The notes under the pieces: generated by a model
What the model saw: only the letters and a program-made list of their open reading frames with translations
Databases searched by the model: none
Told to the model about the DNA's origin: nothing
Part shown: positions 21,360 to 32,879 of the stretch, piece after piece
Numbering within the stretch: position 1 is the first letter of the stretch
Layout: the number at the start of each line of letters is the position of its first letter
Assembly (NCBI GenBank): GCA_037176705.1
Contig: CM073889.1
Location: 106,471,890 to 106,535,889, forward strand
DNA length: 64,000 nt
From: Molossus alvarezi
Lineage: Eukaryota > Chordata > Mammalia > Chiroptera > Molossidae
Direction: 5' to 3'
Position numbers and translations under genes: made by a program

Positions 21360-22960
21360 CATGAATTTTTCATTAACGATTAGTGCAATATAGCCTCTTC
21401 TTTGAAATGTGCATACTTATTTCAAAAGTAGCTTAGTCAAACGTATGCAAAAGTATAATTTTTATACGTATAATCGCTAGGCAGCAATCAGTTTCGGGAG
21501 CAAATCCATTCCAATGATAAAATTTGGCAAACAGCATTATTCTCTATCATCAAAAGTTCTCGGGGAAATAGTTGACTTTTTAGTCATTAAATAGAATTTA
21601 GACCAAAATGTAGACTGCTGCCAGCCAGGAGTGGGAGAACTTTGGGCTCAATAGGAAAAATCGAAATTCACTCGTACAGATGAAGCACCTGAGAGAAAGA
21701 AAAGAAAAAAAAAAAAAAGATGGGGGGTTGGAGGGAATGTTACAACAGTTTAAATCAAAAGAGAAGGCTCCAGGGGGCTGCTCCCAACTTATCATCCTCT
21801 GTGACAGTTGGACTTTGATCTTTGTACATCTTGTGTCTGGCTCCAGGTCTGAACCACGGAGGGAGGCACCTGGCTTTGATTTCGGCTGCTTCATTAAGAA
21901 GATTACGATCCAAATGTTGGCCCGAGTTTGCCCACAGAGCCAGAAATGTCAAGGTGGTTCTGGGATTCGTACAATGTCTCCTTGGTGAGCCTTTCTGGAC
22001 TGAACCATGCCAACAGAACAGCGTCATGAAGCTTCAGTCAACAGGATTTGGTGAGCACGTACTCTATGCCCTGGACTGTCCGAGCCCTGAGCTCGGCTCT
22101 CCAAAGGCAGCCGGAGAAGTTTAAAACCAGGGTCATGTGTGATGACTGTGGATGCCTTTGAAATAAATGTACTTCAAACAAATAGTCACACGCACAGACA
22201 CACACACGTGGTGATGCCACCCATTCCCAGGAAGGTCAGCAATGAGGAATCAATGTAAAGGGAGAAATTCAGTTGCCACCCTCCTAATGGGAATTTGAGT
22301 ACCTACAATTTCTTAAACCATAAGGTTTGTACTCAGCCCCTCCCCCACCTGTAATTCCAAGTTGAGTATATTCAAATGTTTCTCCCTATCAGTAAAATAT
22401 TGCATTCTTACATGCCCCAGGGAGCATGAACAGTTCTGAGCCCTTGATTGGAGGAAGCAGGCAGTACATTGTTTCAATAAGATGCTTGACCCAATTGTCA
22501 GCCACATTTAATGAAATAAAATCTCATTTTACAGGTCTCTAATCCTTCCCAAACAGAGAATAGATTCCAAACACAAATGACACAGGTCCCGTCACCCTCT
22601 CCAAGGCATCTTACCACCTGACTCACCGGGGAGCTCACCGTGTCCGTCTCTCAGAGCCCGTCTCAGGGGCCAGCGACACCTCCTGCAACCTCTGTGCACT
22701 GGCCCCTCCTGGTGCTCAGCCCACTTGGACTCACTCCCCCAACCCTGCACCTGGAATGTTTCTGCCTCCCACCCACTGGGCACCCCCCCCAGGGGGCCGA
22801 GAAGGGTCAGTGTTGGACAGGACAGTCATAGCACGTTCTGTGGACAACACAGCAGGTGAGGGCTGTGCTCACCTGGACGCGGATCCAGGTGCTCAGTGAC
22901 AGAGCCGGGATCTAAACGTCACGAGTTGATTCAAATCACGCCCTTTGCCGTTACACTCTC
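21360..22960. other. Unassigned non-coding sequence
   Basis: No named repeat or gene. A16 near 21703-21718 and short CA runs near 22190. The 22560-22960 part is GC-richer and contains a C-rich patch at about 22785-22793. Confidence 0.4.
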
Positions 22961-22967
22961 GCCCTGG

Positions 22968-23135
22968 TTCTCAGCCTTCAGCAAGCAGGACCCATAACTC
23001 GGACGTCTCGGAGAAACTGCGTCGGTTCCCACGCCCACAGTTTAAATTCTTTAGGTCTGAGACCCCGCACTTGGAACAAGTTGCCAGGTGATGTGGCTGC
23101 TGCTGGTCCAGGACCACACTTCGAGAGCCCCGGCT
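22968..23135 (+). mobile_element. MER5A1-like hAT-Charlie DNA transposon remnant
   Basis: TGGTTCTCAGCCTTCAGC at the left, then AACAAGTTGCCAGGTGATGT, GGCTGCTGCTGGTCCAGGAC and CACACTTCGAGAGCC at the right match MER5A1 (TGGTTCTCAACC...AACAAGTTCCCAGGTGATGCTGATGCTGCTGGTCC...CACACTTTGAGAACCACTG). A long minus-strand open frame overlaps it and is not a gene. Confidence 0.75.
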
Positions 23136-23640
23136 GTTGAGGTTTAAGGTCTGATGTTACACCGGTTGCGAAAAGAAACGGCGGCATCTTCCCGGAGCCC
23201 TTGCTCGTGAACTCCTGCGGGGAGAGAGGGGAAGGCGAATAGTCGTCTTTCCGTCTCCGAGCGCGTTTCAGAGCTGTTTGTAATCTCACCTGAGGCTGCT
23301 GTTCGCAGGTGATGGGAGCAAAAGCTGTCAGTTCCACCGCAGGGGTGACTTTCCTGGAGCCCAGTGTGCCCAGTGCTGCCAAGGCCAGGTCTAAGGGATG
23401 ACTTGGCGCGTGCTCTGGGTGGCGTGTGGTCTCATCCCGCAGCTCCGGGGAGGAGAGGCCCACTCTCCCAAGTGGGGGTGACCATGCACTTTGAAGTTCG
23501 TTGAGGCCATAGCAGTAGTGGAACAACAGCTGTCAGCTTGGAATTTCCAGCCCCAGACAACCCAGAGAATTACCAATTGCGCTTCCAGAAGCTTCCTCAC
23601 TTTTGCTCTGGAATAAGTTGGTGTCATAAATTCTGTTTTC
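23136..23640. other. Unassigned sequence, moderately CpG-containing
   Basis: From 23160 to 23460 there are more CpGs than elsewhere in the window, but not at CpG-island density. No exon signature was found. Confidence 0.4.
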
Positions 23641-24010
23641 ACGGTGTTCATTATAAAAATAATTTTAAAATTTACAGGCAATTTGGAAAAGAAGGGGTAA
23701 ATGACTCATAATCTCACCACTGTAACAAAACCGATCGTAGCATTCTGGTTTATTTCCTTCTAGTCTTATTTCAATTTATATTATTTAATGTGGTCATAAC
23801 TTACAATTATATTGTCAATAACTCTCCTTTCACTTAACATTACACAGTATAATAATCCATGTAATTACTTAGACTTCAAATACAGAAGAGTCTTTAAGCG
23901 TCCACAGTGTTTCCGTCAGACTGTTACGACATACTCAACAGTCGTGGGTAAGATGGACCAGTCTTTCCCTCGGGTTCGGGGACTTCTCTGTTTGTCTGTG
24001 TTCGCTCTGT
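23641..24010 (-). mobile_element. Old L1-type LINE fragment, antisense
   Basis: CATAATCTCACCACTGTAAC, then ATTCTGGTTTATTTCCTTCT, AGTCTTATTTCAATTTATAT and CCTTTCACTTAACATTACAC follow the order of a common antisense L1M segment (ATAATCCCACCACCCAGAGATAACCACTG...TTTCCTTCCAGTCTTTTTT...CACTTAACAATAT). The family is uncertain. Confidence 0.5.
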
Positions 24011-24601
24011 AGCATTTGTTCAGATGGTCCAGTGCTTCACCCAAGAGGAGGGGGCCTCAAGCTCTACTTGGATATCTCCAAGGTCACAGGTCAAAACTAG
24101 CGACCCGTCCTGTGGTTGGAGGCCAGCTCCCTCCTTGGGTTTTTACTCCATCCTTTCCTTCTGTTACTGTGTCCAGAGAACTGGGCAGTGGCACTGTCCT
24201 GCATTATTATCTTCCTTATAAATGCTTCTGGTGTTTACTTGGAGGAGAAGCACCCTTTACCCAGCAGAATTCCTTCACATTCCCCTTCACCCATGCAGCC
24301 CTGCCAGCCCCGCAGGCCACGCCCTGCCTGTGACCCCGTCTGGGTGAGACTGCAGCCTCTCATGGGACGCGAGTGTACCCTGTGCTCCCGTTCACACCAT
24401 CAGCTCGATTGCCCACCCCCCCCCCCAGCCTGCAGAGCCCAGCGGGGCTTCATCCTCTCGTCCCTGCCTGTGCTGCAGACTGGGGGGAGGGGGTTGCTGT
24501 GAGGCACTGGCAGAGCCCTGAGCGCCCTGGAGTGGCCACTGCTCCATTTTATGAGGTTTTCTGTTAGAAATTTATATCAGTGACTAGGTTTTAAAAATTA
24601 T
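24011..24601. other. Unassigned, GC-richer sequence
   Basis: C12 lies at about 24415-24426, and 24290-24530 is GC-rich. No gene or repeat recognised. Confidence 0.4.
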
Positions 24602-24870
24602 GCCCTGGCCAGTTTGGCTCAGCGGTTAGAACGTCGGCCTGTGGTCCAGAGAGACCCGGGTTCGGGTCCCGTTAAGGGCACGTACCTCGGTTGCAGTTTG
24701 TCCCAGGCCCTAGTTGGGTCATGCGGGTGGCAGCCACTCGATGTGTCCCTTTCACGTTGATGTTTCTCTCTCTCTCTCTCTTCCTCTCTCTCCCTCCCAC
24801 TCTCCCTCCCACTCTATCTGAATAAATAATGGAAAAGTGTCCTCGCGTGAGGATTTAAAAAAAAAAAAAA
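24602..24870 (+). mobile_element. Ves SINE, long form (type 1)
   Basis: The head starts GCCCTGGCCAGTTTGGCTCA, with A box TGGCTCAGCGG and B box GGTTCGGGTCC. The body is almost the same as the 21083 and 56162 copies with an expanded CT stretch, and the end is GCGTGAGGATTT plus A14. No clear target-site duplication: the next SINE abuts its A tail. Confidence 0.96.
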
Positions 24871-24879
24871 TCAAAGGTG

Positions 24880-25088
24880 ATACACGGCGATGTGGCTCAG
24901 AGGTTGAGCGTCCACCCAAGAACCAAGAGGTTGCCGGTTTGATTCCCAGTTGGGACCCATGCCCAGGTTGTGAGCCCGATGCAGGAGGTGGCCAATCAAT
25001 GTTCTCTCTCATTGATGTGTCTATCTCTCTCCCTCTCTAAAGCTAAAATCAATGAAAAGAAGAAATACTAAAAAAAAAGAAGAAGAAG
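24880..25088 (+). mobile_element. Ves-related SINE (type 2), tandem with previous
   Basis: Head GATGTGGCTCAGAGGTTGAG, then CCAAGAGGTTGCCGGTTTGA (B box GGTTTGATTCC), GGCCAATCAATGTTCTCTC and the tail AAAATCAATGAAAAG. The target-site duplication AAATCAAAGGTG (24868-24879) and AAATCCAAGGTG (25089-25100) is 11/12. The left copy uses the end of the upstream SINE's A tail. Confidence 0.93.
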
Positions 25089-25346
25089 AAATCCAAGGTG
25101 GCATAGCAAAGAAATAAATTTTAATAATCTAGATTATCAAGGAAACCTATAAGAGATCAGAGAGGACAGTGGCTTAAAAATCTGTTCTTTTAGAAAAAGG
25201 GCCGTTGTGAATAAGCACACACGTGCATGTGTAAAGCAGTACCGTTTCAGATGAGGACTAGTGTGTGAAACCAGGATGGGCAGCAAAGCTTCGTGAAGAA
25301 ACTGAGAAGCCAGTTAGTCTGCAATCCCTCTGCCTCCGACGTTGAA

Positions 25347-25406
25347 CCCCCCCCACACACACACACAAACACACAATCTACACACAAACACACACCACAC
25401 ACACAT
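25347..25406. repeat. Imperfect (CA)n microsatellite
   Basis: A C-run followed by CA dinucleotides interrupted by AAAC, AATCTA and CCA. Confidence 0.92.
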
Positions 25407-26029
25407 GCCTTTTTTTGGTCTAGTCTGGAAATTAGAAAGTTTAATTCATGCACACCATCATTTAGTGGGAAATGTCAAGTTTTCAGTACTCTAAGAATCT
25501 GTGGAGAATAATTGAGTAAAATGAACTTTTTAAAAGGCGGGTAGCAAATGGGTCACTCCAACTACATTCATATACTGCAAAAGTGAGTTGAGCAACTATT
25601 CAATACTTTTAACACACACCAAACTCAAGATTTCCTTATTGCAGTTTGAAATTGTTTGTCTAAATTATCGAAATACTCAAGTCAATGCTACATTTTTGGC
25701 TGTGGAGACATATCGCAAGCTAGCTAGATCTTCTCCCATCGCGGGGGAAGGAAAACAGCCTTATATAAAACAAAGAAAGACAAATTCCGCCTTCAGACAG
25801 TCACCCATAAATTCCTCTAATTTCATGTCAACATGCACACATTTTTCTGAGCAAAGAATTTGGCCGAGACCAACCAAATGCTAATTTAACGTTCTTGTCA
25901 GATTTAACAAATTATGTGTAACTCGGTGCATATGCTCATCAAGTTTTTAGAGATGAAGAGCATATTTACCCCAGTCAATATTCATATCTTTGAGAAAAGT
26001 TTTTTTTTTCTTTTTTTTAAATGTATTGG

Positions 26030-26690
26030 TGCTTTGACATGAGCTCAAGTGTATCTGCTTATTTACTCGAAGAGAACAGTCTTAATAGGACCATCAGAAA
26101 ATAGCAAAAATTTGCCATCTCATTACGTTGTTTCCTTAATCATACCTGAACTTGGAGCGGCAACCTTGATTGGTTAGGTCTGCGTTACAATCTATAACAA
26201 CCGGAAAATACATATGGGTTGCAGGAATCTGAAATCTCTTCTGACATCTGAGTAATGTTAATCTTGTTTATATGACAACCTCATTATGGTGCATAATTGC
26301 CCAGCAATCTCCAAGCAAATACTGGGTTAAAAACGCATGGAAGATGCTTGTTCTTCTCGTTATTAATTAGCACGTGTCCACTTCGCCAGATCCAGTGCCC
26401 AAACTTCATTTGTTATGTTCAGCCAAATGCATGAATAGGTTTGGAGTAATTATTTTTCAACATCATCTAATACCTCTCTGCACATCAATTAAAAATCCTC
26501 TTAACAAGGAATTGCATTTTGTTTGAGATCAAATGCCTGGCCCAAAGCTATATCGATCATGTAGAGCTAATTAGTGGTTCTGCTTTATATCATTTGTTTT
26601 ACGTTATTATTTCATTGTACACTTCCTAATGAAACCAATTGAACAATTTTTAAATCTTTGTTCAATTAACTGAAGGCTTAAAGGCCAGCT
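26030..26690. promoter_or_regulatory. Candidate conserved enhancer (unproven)
   Basis: A single-copy AT-rich block with many homeodomain-type core sites (TTATTAATTAGCACGTG at about 26360, AATTAAAAATCC at about 26489, GAGCTAATTAGTGG at about 26564) and a CACGTG-like E-box. Such composition is typical of deeply conserved vertebrate developmental enhancers. This is inference from sequence texture only, as no alignment was available. Confidence 0.3.
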
Positions 26691-27595
26691 ACCTAGTCAG
26701 GCTATCTTCACGTTGAAAAGAAATGCATGCAAGGGTGGGAGAGAGGGGGAATCCATAGATGTGTTATTACACCTATTTACTTTCTGAAGTGCCCGCTCGA
26801 TAGATACAAGTTTTAAAAGGTTTATTACCATCCTTCTACTGCTTGCAAATAATTCACTGCTCACCACACCTTTATAGCTTTTCTCTACGTCCTGAACCAC
26901 TTCAGAAGGATGAGTTGAAACAATAATAGGAGATGTAGGGTGGTTAATCTTGAAGACTGCGCACAGAAGCTCTCTAAATTACTATGTATTTCTGTCAGCA
27001 CTTTATACACTGGTTGTCCAGCTTTCTCCCTTAGTGCAAAAAAAAAAAAAAAAAAAATGCTGAGCTGTGAAAACTGTTTAGTACCACTCCTTGGGGTCTG
27101 GATAGAGCTGTGGATTCCAATACAAATATGAATGGATTAAATGCATACTAACTACCTAAGGTGAAAAACTATAATGAGGGAAAGGGCAGATTCCAGCTAT
27201 TTAGAATTTCCGCTGGCTCATCAGACCCAGGCCTCTGTGCTGCTGGGCAGGACACACAGGGCAGGGGAGGGTTGTCTTTTTTGCCCCAGGTGTGTGGCGT
27301 CCGGACCTGTGACCTCTGTCACACCCATCCTCCCTTTCGGTATACATTTTGGTTTATGAAACCTCCTCCGTTCACCAGAACCGTGTGCAAAGGGGTTTCC
27401 CCAATCACAAAGCAGACCCCAATTAATGCAAAATCAGAGGAGCTACTATTGGTCACAGCAGAACTAATTTTCTCCAGTGCGGGTTCCTCCAAAGGGCCCC
27501 CTTCCTTGCAAACGTGAGTCCGCTCTATCTAAACGAACTGACAAATCCGCAGATGTCAGGCTCTGACACGTGGGCTGTGCTTCCCTCTTTGGTCT

Positions 27596-27609
27596 GGGGG
27601 GGGGGGGGG
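27596..27609. repeat. Poly(G) run
   Basis: Fourteen consecutive G. It is assembly-error prone and G-quadruplex capable. Confidence 0.95.
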
Positions 27610-28409
27610 CGACAAAAATCAAGACCAAATTTTCTGAATAGCTAGGCTGGATTTTAAAATGCTACAGAGTTGTGCGTGTACATAGATGAGTGGCATGTAG
27701 TTACACATTTATTATTTTGAACATAAACTGATGAAAGAAATTCTGTCCAGAGATAAGCAGGATGAGAATTTTTTTAAAAACTCTTATAAGGTTTGAAAAT
27801 CCTCTAGAATCACTTGGGGGGAGGGGGTGGAGATTAAAAGACTTGGGAATCCCCTAATTTACTTGTTCCTCACCCAGACGTCTGTTCTTTATAATGATTA
27901 AGTTACTAACGTTTATTTGTCAGTAATAATTGAATTTTACACCAAAGTGAATTATCAAAACAAATGAACTGCTTTGCCGTGATTTTAAATAGACTTCTTT
28001 GCAAATTAACTCCCATGATTTATATTAATCCTATGGGGAAGGCAGAGAAAAATTGTACGAGGATGGATGGTTTGGATTTAATGTAAATGGATAAAAGTGT
28101 GCGATAGCTTCTCATGGTTCTGCCCATGAATTTAACATGATACCTTTCTGGTTCCAGCACTCATTTCAAAACCTGGGCTGAAAGTCCAAATATAAATCTT
28201 CAAAAGGTCTGGAGGTTTGACCACAGCAGGCTTCACTCTAAAAGAGAAAAAGACACAGAAGTTTTACTTAAAATCACATTACTTGCATTATCCAGAAAAA
28301 TCTGTGACTTTGCAGGCTAACCACCTTTGGAAAATACCCTTTCGCAACTTGCCCGGGACTCCTGTAGTTATGAATTTCCCTTCTGATGATGATATGGACT
28401 TAAACTCAG

Positions 28410-28720
28410 TTTCTGTATCTTCCAAGAAGCCTTCCTTAGAATGCTTGCCTAATTTCTGCCCACCCCATAATGCTTCTCTCTTGTTCCAACAGCTCCTGAC
28501 ATTTTCCATGATCATTCTGGCTCGTGGCTCCCCAAGCTCCCGTAATAACAGGAATCATATGAGAACTACAGATCTCCAGGAGATTCTGCATTAATACATT
28601 TGGACTGGGGCCCAAGAAACTGTATGTTTAATAGGCAAGCGAGGTTACTTATATGATCAAGGAAGTTCTCAGCACTCTGGGAGATAGGATGGATCAGGTT
28701 CTCTGGATGCCTAAGCAGTT
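28410..28720 (+). mobile_element. L2-like fragment followed by MER5-like remnant
   Basis: 28410-28545 contains ATCTTCCAAGAAGCCTTCCT, as in L2 (TCTTCCAGGAAGCCTTCCCTGA). 28546-28720 contains CTCCAGGAGATTCTGC, then CCCAAGAAACTGTATGTTTA and AAGTTCTCAGCACTCTGGGA, recalling MER5A (TCACCTGGAG...AGAATTTGCATTTCTAACAAGTTC). Both are weak matches. Confidence 0.4.
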
Positions 28721-30600
28721 AGAGTATACACCACACACCCCTGTCCACAGTTTTTACTGCCGTGTAATATTCTATAATTATTCCACTTACGTCTTCCCTG
28801 AGAAGTTATGACTAGCTCGAATTTCTAACTTTGGACACTTGTACTCAATCTGATCCTTTTAGAAAACCAAGAATAATTTGTAGGTTTGATAAGAAACAAC
28901 AATATAATTTAAATGAAAATGCTGCCAACACTTAGAAAGACGACTGCAGGAGACACAGAAAAGTAGGGAAAGCGAGAGGAACAGGAAGGTAAGAAAGTTT
29001 GTCATACTATCCTCATAAAGACCAATGGCATTCATTGGATTTCGTCTGATGAAGTGGTAGTTGCAGAAATTTTAGAAAACATGGAAAGGCACAAACATTA
29101 AAGAAAGAATTATCAGTACAACCACCAACAAATTACCATTGTTAATATTTTGGTATTTATCTCGCTAATTATTATAAATCTAGTTCTCTAACTTGCAAAT
29201 TGCCATTTGCTTCATGGGAAAGTCCCACATGCAGCTGGTGAATTTGACCTTTGCCCATGATGGGGGCAGTCCGGGAAGTAAATCTCCTTTGTGTCTTTAG
29301 AATTTACACTGTTTTGGGTCTCATGCTCCTGGGACTAAAGACAAGCCCTGGAAAACAAACAAAAACAGCAAAATTGAGTAAGAGAATATTCCAAATGAAT
29401 ATTGCTAAAACCAAAATGAATAAGAAAACATTCAAATCCAAAACGATTAGAGTCTTGAGAAGGCAACAATGGCCAACCAATAAAATAGTGTAAAAGGCAG
29501 AAACATGGGAAATGAGATGTTACTTTATGCATTAATTTGAGGATGGGGAAGTGGATTTAAAACCTAAGGGGGAAAAAATCAGAATGCAAATTTCAAAAGT
29601 ACCTGAAGTCAGAAGGCTTTGAAAAGTATTCATAGTCATGAGTATTTTAATACAAAGAGGTGAGAGTAAGAATTCTAGTCAGAGATGTTAATGAAAATAG
29701 AACTTCTCAGCACTTATTTAGATGTTTGATATTGGGTAAATCCAGCCACACTTAGAAGAGAGTTCTTGTCCTCCCTCCTACCTTCTTAATATTATATAGC
29801 TTCACAGGTTTTCCGAGAGGAACATGATTTTGTCAACATTACGCACACTTTCTGTACAAAGCTCACAAGGTCTGCATGATTCATACATACAGAGCCAAGG
29901 CCAAGGTCTTTGATTTGTGTCTGTATTTATTTCAAAAATGCACTTAGCCCTACTTCAAATATGAAAATTCCCTTCAAACTTGAGGGTCGGTGGGGGGGAG
30001 GGAATGTGTAGTTTCTTCCACTGAACAATGTCTTCCTGAATATTAGAGAATATGCCAAAACTTATATTTGCATAAAAAGAAAAGTTTCATCTATAAGAAA
30101 ATGATAAAGATATACAAGAGAAAGAAAAACATAGCTAAATATTGCCTAGTGTTGATATTGTCATATTTTTGTTATTCTTTTAAAATTCATTGAAAATTTT
30201 ATATGTTGAAGGGAGTGATTCCCAGAGTTTAATTCAGAATACTCACCCCCAAACATGTTCCAGTTAAAGGAGGTCTGAGTTCCAATTAATTTGAAAAATC
30301 TAATCAGCTACTATATAATTCACTTGGAGCTTCACAAAGTATATTAAATTGTCTTTTAAGACCTACAGTAAAGACATATGTTTGTTTGGTTTTATCCACT
30401 GATTTCCCAAGATAATTATTCTTACACATATTTTTACTATTACTATGGGTATTATTTTTATAAACAAGAGGTATGATATTTAAATATCTAAAAGTAGTAT
30501 AGCAGGGAAGTGACCACTCAGGAGAGACAGTGGTTATGAACAACCAGTACAGCTGTACCACTGCACCCTGGCTGCATATTAGATCCGACCATTCCCATTA
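28721..30600. other. Unassigned AT-rich sequence with a short L1-like piece
   Basis: 29035-29185 (ACATGGAAAGGCACAAACAT ... TTACCATTGTTAATATTTTG) resembles antisense old L1. The rest is unassigned. No gene is supported. Confidence 0.4.
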
Positions 30601-30617
30601 CGAATTCTGTGAAACTG

Positions 30618-30840
30618 CCCTGCCAGTGTGGCTCAGTGGTTGAGCATTGACCCATGCACCAAGATATCCCTGGTTTGATTCCCGGTCAGGACACATGCCC
30701 AGGTTGTGGGCCAAATCCCCAGTGGGGGGGCATGCAGGAGGCACCCAATTGATGTTCTCTTTCATTGATATTTCTATCTCTCTCCCTATCCCTTCCTCTC
30801 TCTCTCTCAAATCAATAAAGAAAAAAAGAAAAGAAAAAAG
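30618..30840 (+). mobile_element. Ves-related SINE (type 2)
   Basis: The head is CCCTGCCAGTGTGGCTCAGT with GGTTGAGC, and the B box is GGTTTGATTCC. The middle reads GGGCCAAATCCCCAGTGGGG, then GTTCTCTTTCATTGATATTT and the tail AAATCAATAAAGAAAAAAAG. The target-site duplication is ATTCTGTGAAACTG (30604-30617) and ACTCTGTGAAACTG (30841-30854), 13/14. Confidence 0.96.
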
Positions 30841-30854
30841 ACTCTGTGAAACTG

Positions 30855-31570
30855 TTTATTGAATTAATTTGGGGACTTACTGCTTGAAAAGACACTAAAA
30901 TTAGATTTTTTCCAGTACCTCAGGTCAATCCTTGTCCCTACACTAAATCAAAATAAAGGCAATATTGATCTTTTAAAGATTTATTATTACAGTGTTTTAT
31001 AACACTTTAAAGCTATAGAGGGATCCTGGGTTAAAATGGTGGATTTTTAAAACTCTATTAGAAAACCTCTCACCTTCAGTATGTGAGGACATGATTAGGA
31101 ATACCAGGAAAGGGGCATAATGAAATAAGCATCGAAGACCAGTCACCATGGAAGAAAGTAGAAGATTCTGGAGTGAAACAGAGGCCAAACATGGTTCAGC
31201 TCCTGCCTCTGCTTACTCTCCAGAGACTGATCAGGTGAGTCTGCAAAATCTCTAATATCCCCGCTGGAGAGAAACGAGTAAGCAGAAGCATCTTCCATTC
31301 CTCTGGCCGGCAGTGGAAACAGCTGGTGGGGACAGCAGGGAAAGCACATGATACGTTTGACTCTGAGATGGAAGGGAAGGCGTCGGAGCTACACAAGGAG
31401 TTGGAAGACCAAGGTGCACCCTAATGGTACAGTACACACCTGCCAACAATGTAGGTAAAACCCTGGTAAAGAACAGTCTCTCTGGGAGAGCACCGCTCAG
31501 CTCTTTTAACAAGTACTACTTTTGCATCACCTGGGGATGCCTGCCCTTGCCATCCCTCAGACTACTAAAA
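30855..31570. other. Unassigned non-coding sequence
   Basis: No repeat or exon recognised. Several overlapping short minus-strand frames at 31143-31512 are mutually inconsistent and lack domains. Confidence 0.4.
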
Positions 31571-32060
31571 TGTGGGCAGAACACTGCATTGATTAGGAAT
31601 TGTCTGCAATTGCTGGCAACAGAGACCTAATTTTAGTGGCTTCAAGAATTAAAGGCTTGTTCTTTCACATAACTAATTCCACAGGTTGGTAATCCAGGGT
31701 TAAGATAGTGAAACCATGAATTTACAAAGCACTCAAGTTCTCCTGTCTTTCTTTTCTCTCATCAATAACACATGGCATTCATTCTCAAAGTTGCAAAATG
31801 GTTGCTAGAGATCCAACCATCACATTTACCTTCCAGGTAGGAAGATGGCCAAGGGTTTGGAATAAAAATTCCTCACAGCTAAACTGAGTCTTTTGAAAAG
31901 ATATTCCAGATCCTCATTTAATGACTTCTAAATATATCTAATTGGTTACTGCTAGCTACAAATAAAGGTAGGAAGAATAGCCTTTTCTATCACGGCACAC
32001 TGCCTGCTGGAAAAAAAGAAGGTTCATTACTAAAGAAAGAAGACTATATATAAGTAGGTA
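31570..32060. mobile_element. Ancient interspersed repeat, class undetermined
   Basis: ATTGCTGGCAACAGAGACCT, TTAGTGGCTTCAAGAATTAA, CAAAATGGTTGCTAGAGATC and CAACCATCACATTTACCTTC recall an old mammalian repeat containing AGTGGCTTAAACAA...CAAAATGGCTGCTGGAGCTCCAGCCATCA. I cannot name the family with certainty. Confidence 0.4.
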
Positions 32061-32249
32061 AATACTGGGATAGGAAAACAAACCAGTCTTGTCAGAGTAG
32101 ATACAATTTCTAAAACTAGATAGACATGCTATAACTCTCTCCCATCCCCTAAACAAAAACAAATACAAAAAAACAAACAACAATAACAAAATAGAAACAA
32201 AAATGTTTAAAGATAACACAAAACAAAATGGAGTAAAAAAGTAAAAAGA

Positions 32250-32498
32250 GCCCTGACAGGTTTGGCTCAGTGGTTAGAGTGTCAGCCTGCAGACCAAAGA
32301 GTCTCGGGTTCAATTCCGGTAAAGGGCAAGTACCTCCGTTGTGGTTCAGTCCCCAGCCCTGATTGGGGTCGTGCGGGAGGCAGCCAATCGATGTGTCTCT
32401 CTCATGTCAATGTTTCTTTCTCACTCTCTATCTGAAGATAAATGTAAAAATATCCCCAGGTGAGGATTTAAACAAACAAACAAACAACAACAACAAAA
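32250..32498 (+). mobile_element. Ves SINE, long form (type 1)
   Basis: GCCCTGACAGGTTTGGCTCA head with A box TGGCTCAGTGG and B box GGTTCAATTCC, CAATCGATGTGTCTCTCTCA body, CCCAGGTGAGGATTT end and an AAAC/AAC-rich tail. No clear duplication. It faces the antisense copy at 32606-32854, about 107 bases away. Confidence 0.95.
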
Positions 32499-32605
32499 GG
32501 AAAACAGAAAGAAATGACGACCAGAAGAAAGAAATTACCGTGCAAAATTCAGGCAAAAATCTCAATCTAGAAAAAAAAGAGATTCAGATTTTTCCCTTTC
32601 CTTCT

Positions 32606-32854
32606 TTTTTTTTTATCCTCACCCGAGGACATTTTTCCATTTTTTGTTCAGGTAGAGTGGGAGGGAGAGAGAGGAACAGAGAGAGAGAGAGAAACATCGA
32701 CGTGAAAGGAACACATCGAGTGGCTGCCACCCGCACAACCGACCAGGGCCGGGGACAAACTGCAACCGAGGTACGTGCCCTTAGGGGGAACTGAACCCGG
32801 GTCTCTCAGGACCACAGGCTGATGCTCTAACCGCTGAACCAAACCGGCCAGGGC
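32606..32854 (-). mobile_element. Ves SINE, long form (type 1), antisense, young
   Basis: On the minus strand the head is GCCCTGGCCGGTTTGGTTCA, with B box GGTTCAGTTCC, the conserved CACTCGATGTG body and the tail GGGTGAGGAT plus A-rich sequence. The target-site duplication is perfect: TCCCTTTCCTTCT at 32593-32605 and 32855-32867 (13/13). Confidence 0.97.
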
Positions 32855-32879
32855 TCCCTTTCCTTCTGATGTCTCAGTG

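Larger units (their letters stand above)
25101..28405. other. Long repeat-poor AT-rich stretch
   Basis: Over 3 kb with no recognised interspersed repeat, apart from a CA-rich microsatellite at 25347-25406, a poly(A) at 27037-27056 and a poly(G) at 27596. In a region otherwise carrying a SINE about every 4 kb, this gap is compatible with sequence constraint. Short frames show no coding signature. Confidence 0.5.

Noticed and set aside
22978..23526. 182-codon open frame on the minus strand
   Set aside because: It overlaps a MER5A1-like transposon and has no recognised domain. Its length fits chance in CpG-containing, stop-poor sequence.
25347..25406. Tandem pattern resembling a CRISPR-like array
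   Set aside because: It is an imperfect CA microsatellite. There are no spaced repeats, and the sequence is vertebrate.
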